This document shows, in pieces, positions 52,422 through 63,435 of a stretch of DNA of 64,000 nt; position 1 is the first letter of the stretch, and each line of letters opens with the position of its first letter. Made by a program: the position numbers and the translations under genes. The stretch comes from Nautilus pompilius. Lineage: Eukaryota > Mollusca > Cephalopoda > Nautilida > Nautilidae. The notes below the pieces were generated by a model. That model saw nothing but the letters and a program-made list of their open reading frames with translations. It had not been told where the DNA came from and searched no databases. The stretch is taken from positions 633,501-697,500 of the forward strand of contig JACATO010000600.1 in assembly GCA_018389105.1 (NCBI GenBank). The letters run 5' to 3'.

Positions 52422-53947
52422 CAGGTGCATCTCAAAAAATTAGAATATTGTGGAAGAGTTCATTTTTTTTCTGTAATTTAATTCAAACAGTGAAACTTTC
52501 ATATATTATAAGATTCATTACACATAAAATGAAATATTTCAAGCCTTTTTTGTTTTAATTTGATGATTACGGCTTACAGCTCATGAAAATCAAAAATCCA
52601 CTATCTTAAAATATTCGAATATTGCATAAGATCAATAAAAAAAAGGATTTATAATATAGAAATGTCAAACTTCTGAAAAGTATGTTCATTTATACACTCG
52701 ATACTTGGTCAGGGCTCCTTTTGCACGAATCACTGTATCAATGCAGCGTGGCATGGAGGCGATGGCACTGCTGAGGTGTTATGGAAGCCAAGGTTGCTTT
52801 GATAGCAACCTTCAGCTCATCTGTATTGTTGGGTCTGGTGTCTCTCATCTTCCTCTTGACAATACTCAATAGATTCTCTATGGGGTTCAGGTCAGGCTAG
52901 TTGGCTGGCCAATCAGGCACAGTAATGCAATGGTCAGCAAACCAGTTACTAGTAGTTTTGGCACTGTGGGCAGGTGCCAAGTCCTGCTGGAAAAAGAAAT
53001 CAGCATCTCCATAAAGTTTGGCAGCAGACGGAAGCATGAAGTGCTCTAAATCTCCTGGTAGACGGCTACGTTGACTTTTGAATTGATAAAACACAGTGGA
53101 CCAACACCAGCAGATGACATGGCTCCCCAAATCATCACTGACTGTGGAAACTTCACACTGGACTTCAAGCAACTTGGATTCTGTACCTCTCCACTCTTCC
53201 TCCAGAATGTGGGACCTTGATTTCCAAAAGAAATGCAAAATTTACTTTCATCTGAAAAGAGGACTTTGGACCACTGAACAACGGTTGAGTTCTTTTTCTC
53301 CTTAGCCCAGGTAAGACACTTCTGACATTGCCTCTGGTTCAGGAGTGGCTTGACACTTGTAGCCCATTTCCTGAACATGTCTATGCATAGTGGTTCTTGA
53401 TGCACTGACTCCAGCCTCAATCCACTCCTTGTGAAGCTCCCCCAAGTTCTTGAATTGGCTTTGCTTGACAACCCTCTCAAGGCTGCGGTCATCCCTCTTG
53501 CTTGTGCACCTTTTCCTACCACACTTTTTCCTTCCAGTCAACTTTCTATGAATATGCTTTGATACAGCACTCTGTGAACAGCCAGCCCTTTCAGCAATGA
53601 CCTTCTGTGGCTTACCTGTCAATGAGTGTCTTCTGGATAAATGTCAAGTCAGCAGTCTTCCCCATGATTGTGGTTGTGTACTGAACCAGACTGAGAGATT
53701 CATGGTATTTATACTGCATAAATAGTGATTTACTCAAACGCAAAATGGAATATTCTAATATTTTGAGATACGTTTTTTTATTTTTTGAGTTGTAGGCTGT
53801 AATTATCAAAATTAAAATTAAAAAATGCTTGAAACATTTTAGTTTAGATGTAATGAGTCTAGAATATATACAATTTTCACTTTCTGAAATAACTGACAAA
53901 AAATATTGAACTCTTCCATGATATTCTAATTTTTTGAGATGCACTTG
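52422..53947 (-). mobile_element. structurally complete Tc1-like transposon with dead transposase
   Basis: This 1526-bp element starts CAGGTGCATCTCAAAAAATT and ends with its inverted counterpart (AATTTTTTGAGATGCACTTG). It is flanked by TA target duplications (52420-52421 and 53948-53949). The minus strand encodes a Tc1 transposase in pieces. MGKTADLTFIQK begins it near 53670. An N-terminal helix-turn-helix (VIAERAGCSQSAVSKHIH) lies near 53590. FSDESKF near 53250, QQDLAPAHSAK near 52985 and PDLNPIEN near 52880 supply the three acidic catalytic residues. At least three frame changes and a TAG at 52897-52899 just before PDLNPIEN break the gene, so this copy cannot encode a full transposase. Confidence 0.95.
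52897..53674 (-). pseudogene. Tc1 transposase pseudogene
   Basis: Coding remains of the enclosing Tc1 element. Frames change near 53620, near 53330 and between 53090 and 53050. The paired-like DNA-binding part (about 53620-53330) and the DDE catalytic part (about 53330-52870) are both recognisable, with FSDESKF, QQDLAPAHSAK and, beyond the TAG, NPIEN. In an active element this protein would bind the terminal repeats and cut and paste the element at TA sites. Here it is inactive. Confidence 0.9.
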
Positions 53948-54599
53948 TATGTACAAGTAAAATCAAACAAAATCAAAGTTTACTTTAAATTGGAAAAACC
54001 AATTAACATATATTAAAAATGTACAAATAGTAACATTTTTCAAAGATGATTATAATAACAGAAAAAATTGGTAAATGAGAAAATATATCAGGTTTTTTCT
54101 CAGTATATTAACATTCACTTTCAACTCTTATGATCTAAAATCTCTTACTTTTTATTTTTTTTAAGAAAACAACATACTGTGCATGTGTGAGGTGGCCTAT
54201 CCAGGCATTAGGGACAAAGGGAGTGCCAAACTGGAAAAGGATAAAAACTAAGAGAGGTTAAGCACATTTGAAATCAAAAGCCATAAAACCACCCCACCAA
54301 TTCTCCACAAATGAGTAGCTGACTGCCTTTCCAGAAGTGCTTTTGGAATGCAAAGAGACTGGCTGTTTCCCACATTATACAGATGGTTTCTTATACATAC
54401 AAATAATATAGTGAAACAACAGAAGTGACCATGTTAAACAGGCTGCTGATGTTTACAGGTGGCACACATTGCAGATTTGACTAACATCTCTATAGACAAA
54501 CAAAAGTAAAAGCGCATTAAGTTTATTAAGTCTACTTTCAGTCATTTGACTTTGTCTATCTTTCTTACTAGCTCATGTCATAACATGTCCTGAATTGTT

Positions 54600-55722
54600 T
54601 CTGGTTTCGGAGTCATATTTCTCAAAAGGTCTATCATTGCAACATTTCCTGCCTAGTTGCTGTTAGTGATGGATGGTCTCTGTGATGGAAGTCTAGGATT
54701 TGCTGCTTGTTTTCTGGTGTAAGCTAGTAAACATTTGAAGGTAACAAACAAAAAAAACCCAACAGAGCAGTTTGAGCTGGTTCATCAAACCTCTCATTCA
54801 TTTCTGGAAGCATGCAATCCATCATCTCCAAAAATACTGACCACCCTACAGTGTGTCTCAAATAAGTAACTCTTCACACTGTTCTTCAAGATCTGGTAGT
54901 AGCAAGTGCTTGGCTTCCTGATCTCCTTGTCAAAAAAAAGAGTCTTTCTTCTTCATTTCCTTATAAAAAATAGAGAATATCTTGCCGCTCTTCTTTAACA
55001 GTCTGAAGTAACTCCTTCACCAGCTCCACTTCTTCCTTGCCTTCAAACCCATCAATAGTTTGGTGATGTAATATCCTGCTAAGTTTCGTGGTGAACACGG
55101 TATCTCTTAGTCTCAAAGGCTGCAAGGAAATCACTTGAAACTAAAATCTCACACAACCTCTTAGCCTCAGCATATGCTTTGCTATCCCAAGTTCTGGCTT
55201 ACTGACATTTCTTGAAGTGTCCACAATACTGGCACACACATACATTTTGTGCAAGTCCTCCAGTAAAGCATGCTTGTCCTCACAGCTTGTCTGACATTGT
55301 TGCAAGCTTTAATTTGGAAGAATTCTGGTTGGGTTTTGGCAACTCCACTCTTTAGTGAATTCCATCAAGGTACACATGCTCTTGAAATACTTAAAAAATT
55401 TGCTTAAAAATCATAGGTTTCCCATAATGAACTGCATTGCAGTGATTCTACTTGCATGGCAGAGAACCACAAGAACTAAGTTTAGGTTATGGTTTTCACA
55501 ATGTATGTATAGTGCATTGTGTCTCTTATAGCATTAAATTGGCTGATGGATCCCACTCACAGTCAGAGATAGCTTTTAAACCTACAATTCTTTGGATTGA
55601 GTCCAACATCTTTTAGTGCAGACATCACCGTATGCGCTGTTGCTTCTCCTGTAATATTCTCAAACTGTGAAAAAGTAAGAATTCACTCATCTGAAATCCA
55701 TCTGCACTTATGGAGAAGAAAG
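54600..55722 (-). mobile_element. hAT transposase fragment A, decayed
   Basis: On the minus strand the segment near 55690-55600 reads ITGEATAHTVMSALKDVG and LNPKNCRFKSY. Near 55470 comes IHCENHNLNLVLV. These match the hAT pattern (TGxxxAxxIxxxLxxLGLDxxNCRGQxYD...CxxHxLNLVV) of the catalytic core. Downstream (55300-54700) frames give pieces such as VELVKELLQTVKEERQDI, without a recognisable C-terminal dimerisation domain. Stops and frame changes are frequent. The 5' side ends abruptly at the terminus of fragment B (55723). Confidence 0.65.
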
Positions 55723-57000
55723 CAGTGGTGCAGCCAGGATATATTTTCTGAGGGGTCCAAACCAACAGACAGAGATTTTTATTCAAAATCCAGACTAGGA
55801 CCAACGAAGTACATACCTAGATTTATAGATTCTTAAGAAATAAACTAGAGTGCACAAAGTAAACTAGAGTATGCAAAGATTTATTTTACAACTGATTTAC
55901 TACACAAATGATTACAAAACAAAATTCAGTCTGCGTTTTTTCTTAGACAACTCATCGATAACAACTTCTGTATCAATTGTAATGTCACGGTTGATCATCA
56001 AATGAGCCAATCCAATCAAATGGTCTTGTTCCATAGTGCTCCGTAGATAGGTGAGCAGCCACCAAAGTGTTGAAAATGAATGTTCACTTGTTGCTGCAGT
56101 GACTGGCAATGTTGCAAATAAGCACAGCAGTGTGTGGATGTTCAGAAAAGAGAAGGAATCACAGACACACTGTCTCCATGACATTTTCTGGCAGTTCAGA
56201 CTTCAAAACACTGACCCACTTTGATGTCCATCTCTCATACTCTCCTTTCATGACTGGCATAGAGGCATCAATGTCACAGCTGTAAAGGCCAAGTACCTCT
56301 TTGAAAGCAGTGAAGTTGCCTGAACTAAGGAAAGCAGGGATCAAATGTTGCATTTTTAAACAGTGTTATTCCATAGGGTCAAATCGCACATCCATCTGGT
56401 GAATCATGTTCTCCAAGTATGGAAGGTAGATGGTTCTTCTGTAGAATTCCTCTGGACTAGATGCTTCATGATTTTCTCAATGAACTTGGTGCCCAGTGTG
56501 TCTTGGAAGTTTGATATCGACATCCATTTGATCAGCTGTGGTCATAACTGTATCAGTATAAATATAATGGAATTCTGCTTCTGCATTTTCTCTTTTGTTT
56601 CTCAAAACATTCAAAACCTCATCCACCACTGACATGCAATTTAAAAGATCAATATCTGGAGTTTGCAAAATTTTAGACAATGGCAAAAACAAGATTGTCA
56701 TTTCATTTATGATTTGAATGGCAATGATAAATTCTGTGCTGCATATTGCTCACAACAATGACATAGAATTTCCCCCAATCACCACCCTGCTGAGAAATAT
56801 CCTCCAAAGCTCGAACAACAGGCTCCAGCAATTCTGTGAAATGTATGATTGATGCATGACTCTTTCTGAGCTAGCAAGATCAATGGAAGCAGTAACCATG
56901 GACTATATTATTATCTGTGTAACTATAAGAATTTCTGTCTGTGGTGATGGGCATCAACAACTACATCACCATGAGTTTCTGTATATAAAAACTAATTTAG
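55723..57000 (-). mobile_element. hAT element fragment B, ZMYM/P52rIPK-like type
   Basis: The lower-coordinate end starts CAGTGGTGCAGCCAGGATAT, a typical hAT terminus. Reading the minus strand, pieces appear in correct order: NCMSVVDEVLNVLRNKREN near 56630, LPRHTGHQVH near 56480, EEFYRRTIYLPYLENMIHQM near 56420, then FTAFKEVLGLYSCDIDASM. The C-terminal dimerisation domain LFATLPVTAATSEHSFSTL is at 56120-56060, continuing to GLAHLMINRDITID. This is the pattern of hAT proteins related to ZMYM1 and the 52-kDa PKR-inhibitor repressor. A few stops and frame changes break it. The N-terminal part and the opposite terminus are missing, so the 57000 edge is approximate. Confidence 0.75.
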
Positions 57001-58689
57001 TTCCAGGATTTTACTTTTGTCTGGATACAGTTCTTTAAATATATATATACATGCATACAGTGAAAACTGAAAATGTGAATTCATCCATGAAATATACCAT
57101 ATTCCATATGTACATGAATTTATTAGTGCATAGTTACATCTATATAACAAAATAATGTTAGAAAATTCATAAATGATAAAATCAATTTATTTACAAACCC
57201 TTGCAACTTAAGAACACCATTTTTTTTTACTTGATTATTTTAATGGCAAATCTATAATTATGGTCACCAGTGCATATACAAGCAATTTTTTAACAGATTT
57301 TTAAATTACTCAATAATGTTTCAAGAATGAAAGTTGGATTAGAACATTAAAAGAAATAAAAACATTTAATAGATATCTTCAGTGTTTCAATGAGATTAAA
57401 CTATTGTATATTACCATAACTAGAACTTATTGCTTACACAAAAGGTTTTGCCAAAACCTTTTTTTTTTAAATAGTCTTAGATTTGGTATTTTAAAAATAT
57501 TTTAAAATTTCCCAAAAATGTTAAGAAATTTTTATTTGTATGTTTAGCACCATATTGTGTATATTTTACTTTTAATAAATTTAAAGACATATAAAATATT
57601 TTCATTTTATACTTAAGTAGATTTTAATTAATTTTACTTATTAAAATAAAGTACTTTTAAAATCAAATCTTGCAAGAATAGTGTACAAAGAGTACACTTT
57701 ATTAAAAGTAGCAAACTATAAAATGACATCTGTTACACTTACAGGATCTGACAGTTACCATGAATCTGTCATGTAAAATAGAATAATCAGATTTCTAGAA
57801 AGTACCAAAAATAAATAATTAAGTGATGATGGAATAATAGATACAGATCTAAAGAGGGATTTTTCTAATTTTATTTTGTGTAGAAAAGCATGGGTTTCCA
57901 GACTGTGAAATAAAATTGCCATTACAGCAAAGATAAACTCAGCTAACTGGTTACTAATGTCTCTAAATATTTTCTTCTTTGAGTAAATTAAATGTAATAA
58001 ATTCTAAAAACAAACCAAATATGATGATGATTATTTGCAGCAGACTTTAATGGTGCAAGTTTAAGCTATTTCTCTTGTGAGAAATGTGATATTTGCCATC
58101 GTACATGCTGGATACTTTAACTAGAGAAAGATTTGAAAAAATCCAGTTGGAAATTTAATAAAAAGAGAAATCTTTTTATTTTATCTTCTTTACCAAACCA
58201 GTTGATGCTCCATTTTATACCAATAAAAATAATGTCTTTCCTAAATCAATGCAAATATTATAGATAATACTAATAATGAACAGTACAGGAAAATTAGGAA
58301 TAATGAATAGTACTCACATTTCAACATTTATTCTTCTTTACAAAAAAATAAGAAAAATTGAGATCAATAAAGGAAAATAATGTTTATTTTAAAAATTAAA
58401 ATTAAGTGTTTAACTACAACCAAGTTTTCATATTTGACTTGTTTTTCATCTTCTCAAACATATTCTCTTCAAATTAAGCAAACAAATATATAACAGCCTT
58501 AGGTAAAGAGAATTATTAGTGTGTGATTCAAGATTGTAAGATCAAAAATATAAATGTGACATATACCGTGGATATCTTTGATAAATAATCTCCTTGTTAT
58601 ATAACCCCTCTCAATGCAAACATGGAATATTACTTTAACCCCTCTACTGACATTCAAATGGTCTAAAGATATGTCTCTGCAGTGAGCTA

Positions 58690-58935
58690 AAAGGCGGAAG
58701 ATTTGGGATATCATCAGCTTTTGGTGGCCAAGCAAGTTACTTAGGTACCACTGAGAGCTTTTAGAACTCTTCATTTACAGATTGAGAGGAGACTGGTATG
58801 CCAAAGAAAACCCAGCACCCAGCTGGTGAAGATCAAGAAGAAACTATGCCAGGAAGGTATGCTAAATTGAGCTAGTCCCAACTGAGATTTTAACTCAGGT
58901 CTTCAACCATGCAGTCCAGCAGTCTACTACTGATA
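58690..58935 (-). repeat. tRNA-related SINE copy
   Basis: Plus-strand view: CACCCAGCTGGTGAAGATCA, CTATGCCAGGAAGGTATGC, CAGGTCTTCAACCATGCAG, then TCCAGCAGTCTACTACTG as the complement of the head. The part beyond the ATTTACAGATTGAGAGGAG segment is poorly conserved. Confidence 0.75.
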
Positions 58936-61395
58936 AATAATAAAAGATGAAGGTGACTATAAAGTGATAGCCTATAGTTAAGGTACATGATATCATGAAG
59001 AACTTCATGTTTACAGTTAAATTCTGATCTTATTTTAAACTAAAGTAGTAAAAGACTAAAATGCTACTCTTAGAATGTATTGAAATGCAATGTTAGTTTC
59101 AAGATAGCTGATGCTAGTTTTGACATCACAGTAAGCAAATATTTTTAATTTCTTGATATAAATATATATAGTTTTTACTCTACAATGCTTTAAAATATAT
59201 AACAAACTGGTAAAAAAATATTTAAAATATCAACATAACTTTGTTGCAATATCATTTTGCCCTGCAGTAGGTTAAAGAAAGATCAGTTGTTGCACTTACA
59301 TATTTTCCTGTTCTGAAAGGAATTTTAAAGACAAAATAATAATTATTATAAGAATAAAAGATGAGCTTTTCCAATATATAGTTTTATCTTCAACTCCAAC
59401 AGAAGCCTCTTACAAAACTTATCACACAGTGCAATAAAAATAAATGCACAGACTGTCTCCAAGATTAAGGTGGTGCCAGAATAAATGTTTTCTTTTCATG
59501 CTTCAGTTGTTTTTTCTAAAGCATCTTCTCCCTCTGCCTCTGCCCATGCAATTCTCCTGCCTCAATCTTAAGGATGATAAAGCAGCTTATCTTACCTAAC
59601 CCATCCAATTAGATAAAACCAGTCCAAAAACCTTTATTATTTGCACTCAAGATGATTTATAAACTAAACAATGAAATGGAAAAAGATTTACACACACATA
59701 AAAGTTGAGCTAAGGTGAAGACCTTTACTAGAAGCAAAAATTCAGCAGTAAAGCAAACCAACAACTCATTTGTTGTCAATAAACAAATGAAAGAATGAAA
59801 GAAAGATAAATAAATAAAGTTTTTTTTCTAATAAAAATACAGGTAACTCTACAACCAGAATATTCCTAAGCAAAAGAAAATGCTTGAAGCTCAATCTAAA
59901 TCCTGATAAAAATTCTTACAGAAATCAAGCTCATTTTAACGACACAGCCTGAATTTACAAAAACTATTGTCTTTTGATCATCTGCTGAAGATATCGGCAA
60001 ACAAGAAATTCCTAATCTAATCACCTGAGAAGCTGTCTCCTGAGTAGTTACCAATCAAATATAAATAAGATGCATGAGTTTTAAGGTGATGAATGTTGCA
60101 GCAGTAAACTGTTCTAAAAATGTAAACACTTTCAGGCTAATCAGATTTTGCAAAAACATTCCTCTAAATTCTATGCTCAGTGCTTTCTCCCATACACAAA
60201 ATACAATGATTAACAGATTAGTTTGTAAAGACTAAAATGTATATATATATAAGGTTTTTTTTCTCTTATAGAGACTTCCTTTCTCAAGTCTTAAATTAGT
60301 ACAACAGTATTTATACATAAGCTATGAATAATAAATAACCAACATGTATTTGTATTATAATTTAGTCAATAATAGCTTACAATAAACCTCATTTCATCTT
60401 GAGAATAAATGAGCCTTTGGAGATCAGTGATTTATTCACAGAAAAAATGATAAAAATCCATGAATGTCTCTACTTCTGTCAGCTTTTATAAACTGTTTTC
60501 CCATAAATTATACTGCCAGTAATAGCAGAGACATGCTATCTGCTCATTTTGCTTTTATAGGGGTCAGGTTTCTAATACCACACAGTAACACATTTTATTT
60601 TGGAGGTCAGAAGTAAACTAGAAAATCCCATCCCTCCAAGAAAAGAGACAAATACTGACTAAGAAACTTCTTTGAACAGTGTTAAAAGCTAAATGTTAAT
60701 CTGGAAATCTTGTATTCAAATTAGTAATATATAGAAATCATTAGTCTCACATCAAAATGTATAATTTCTATTGGAGCACTCAATGTACTGTTGTTCTAAC
60801 CTGTTTTTAAGGCAGAAATAAATGAATTCATCTCAGTTTTGTAAGAAAGGGTCCAATATATAAGGAACAACAATAGTACAGAAGCTTCTTAATTTGTGAA
60901 ACTCCTGAAACGAAGTTACTGAATAGTTTCATGCAAGTTAGTAGGTACCTAGAAATTGGCTGAAAAACAAATGAACCTATTCCACTGTTTATATTTAGAA
61001 AATGAATAATATGATTGCATGCAAGCAAATTGGAAAATTCAAACAAAAAAAAAAATTAAGTTTTCATTTTATAGTTCAGATTCATATACATGATATGCAT
61101 ACCTATGTCTATAACCAGTTTTATCATCTATTTAGCCTTAAGAAAATGTTTTTAGTTTTTAAATACTGTTTACAGTGTTATATCCAAAACAAAATGTGAG
61201 AGCCTACTTACTGTAAAAGTAAGAATATCAAACAAGAGGAAAGACTGACTGACAATCACATTGGTACCTTAGCAGGAAGTAAAATTACAAATCTATATTA
61301 AATTGATAGAAAATGAATTCATCATGTTTATTCATTTTAAAACTTTTTAAACTAAACATATTTTTGATACTGTTTATTTAAAAACATGAATTTCC

Positions 61396-61418
61396 ATAAT
61401 AATAATAATAATAATAAT
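61396..61418. repeat. (AAT)n microsatellite
   Basis: About seven and a half AAT units. Confidence 0.9.
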
Positions 61419-62091
61419 CTATTATTTTACAACATTTTTCTAAATGTGATAATCTTTTTCAAAAGTTAGCCTCATCAAAAGAAAATGAAAGAGAAGTATA
61501 AAACACTGCATGAATGTGTGGTTACAATGTTGACCAAAAATATGTTGCATCTTTCCTCTAACAATAATTATCAGCCACTGCTGTTTAACCTACTAAAAGT
61601 ATGTGTTATAAGAGCATTTAGGTGAAATACTGTGAATGGAGACAGTCATGGCTGATTTTTTTTAGCTTGTCAAGCATGGAAACATTTCATTTTCATATGT
61701 ATTCTTTGAACTTTAATTTATTTAATAAAAAACCTATTACTAAGCAAACACCTTGAAATTACAGTTAATCCTCTGTATAAATTTACCACCTTTAAAAACA
61801 ATTACAAAAATATGTATTTAGATAAATATAAGTTCTGGTTTCCAAACTGGTACTACAATCATTCACAATATGAAAAAAAAAAAAACAGAAACATTATTGA
61901 CATACATGAAAACCTTTAGTAATATTTAGACAGAATCTAATTTTGCAGAAAAACTATCTGAATATTACTAAAGAACAGGCTGTTCAAAAAATGTGTTCAT
62001 ATAACCAAAGTTATGGAATTATATTAAAGATATGGCATTGTAAATTACTGTATCAAAGACTATAGTGGTTCAATCCCCAGCTTAAGCTTAC

Positions 62092-62146
62092 CTTCAGGAA
62101 TTTGGATCCTTGCAGAAACTAGAAGCAGCAGAAAATTGATGATTAT
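62092..62146 (-). CDS. ADAMTS16/18: ADAMTS-like exon with signal-peptide core (55 bp)
   Basis: This short exon reads IIINFLLLLVSARIQIPE plus one base, which is a hydrophobic signal-peptide core followed by a plausible cleavage region (VSA-R). It is bounded by a TTTCAG acceptor (62152-62147) and a GTAAGC donor (62091-62086). Only one frame is open. It ends in phase 1, and its last G joins AT of the next exon to make GAT, continuing DYEVVYPLP, the expected start of an M12B propeptide. There is no in-frame ATG before an upstream TAG, so the initiator codon must lie in an earlier exon that I could not find up to 64000. Protein targeting to the secretory pathway is inferred from the hydrophobic run. 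Confidence 0.75.
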
Positions 62147-63435
62147 CTGAAATAAACAAAAAACTAGATAAATTATGCATATATAGATATAAGAATTAAA
62201 ACGTAATTATCTCATAATTATTGCTCATTTAGCAAACTTCTTTGGAGCAGAGATGGTTCTTTTAGACAGATAATTAAATGATATTGTCTGTGCAAACTTT
62301 CTATATTACTGATTTTTTTTCATTTTATCTATTCTTCACTGTCAACAAAAAATATTGTATAAATCTTAAATCTGCGATTTTATGAAAATGTGCAAATAAA
62401 GGCCTTTAGAAGTTATCTATATTTTCAGAAAGCAGAGGGTCAATTTGAGAGGTTTGCTATTTCCTCATTAGTAGTAACCAACAGACATTCTGGAAACCTT
62501 TCCCTATCAACAGGATTTAAGGTTTAGATCATCGGGTTTCAGTCCCAGTGTTCTGATGCTTCTATGCAATAGATTTATGTAGTGTTTTCCATTTTTTGGA
62601 TTGTTTAGTTGTCAGCTACAGTTGTTCTTTGCTGGCAGCTATATAGAACCAAGATACATCTTCACAGCATTATACAATACATAGAGTAAATCATCTGTAA
62701 ATGTTATGTGAAGGTATTTTATTGCATCTATAAGAGAGTCTGTAAAAAAAATAGGCAAATAAGAAATTTCATCAAGTATTCATTTAAAGTCTAAGCTTTT
62801 CCAATGAAAGATAATTGTGATAATAGCCTATTTGTTTTAGAAAGTCTGAAATATAAAATTTCCATGTTAACTCCTAAATCTGCCTCTTAAAACAAATGGC
62901 ATAAATTCCATAAAAAAAACTGATTAACTCAGCCACTCTTTATTCTGTATATTTGACTGTTTAGCATCTTCACTAGTGATCATCCACAAAAATAAAACTT
63001 TTCATATTTCTTTTGTCCTTTCATTTCAAATGTATGCATGAGTTTAGTTATATCATGTTCTAGCAAGTCCACAGCTGAGTCACTATTAAAGTAAAATAAT
63101 GTAATTAGATGAAAACATCAAGAAATTGTACAGACAATACAAAGAAATAAATAGAGAAAGAGAAGCTAAACTATTGTAATATCAAAAGTTTCTTTTCTCG
63201 CCACCATTTTTTGTTGTTGCTGTTTTGTGCAAAAGTTTTATCTGTGTACAGGTCCATGAAACAGTATTTTTTGTATTTTCAGGCTTATATAATGTTGTTG
63301 TATAAAAAATAGGAAAAAAATTATTTGCAAAACCTAACATATGGCAAAATCTGCCATTAATGAGATAAATTAATGTGTAACCAAATATTCATAAGTGAAT
63401 TTAATTCTAACATATAATTTTATTGGCTATTCATA
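62147..63435. other. sequence upstream of the signal-peptide exon
   Basis: Expected to be intron between the start-codon exon and the signal-peptide exon. I found no exon with a suitable ATG and donor on the minus strand, no promoter motif I could defend and no repeat. Confidence 0.5.

Larger units (their letters stand above)
36701..62091. other. 25.4-kb intron of the ADAMTS-like gene
   Basis: The largest intron, between the signal-peptide exon and the propeptide exon. It holds Tc1, Tigger, LINE and hAT fossils, three SINE copies of the main family, a second SINE-like family, microsatellites and the second copy of the unclassified repeat. 36880-37210 and 38059-38400 are less AT-rich than their surroundings and unclassified. 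Stretches 44200-45470, 48300-51950, 57060-58690 and 58940-62090 show nothing I recognise apart from A/T tracts. Confidence 0.75.
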
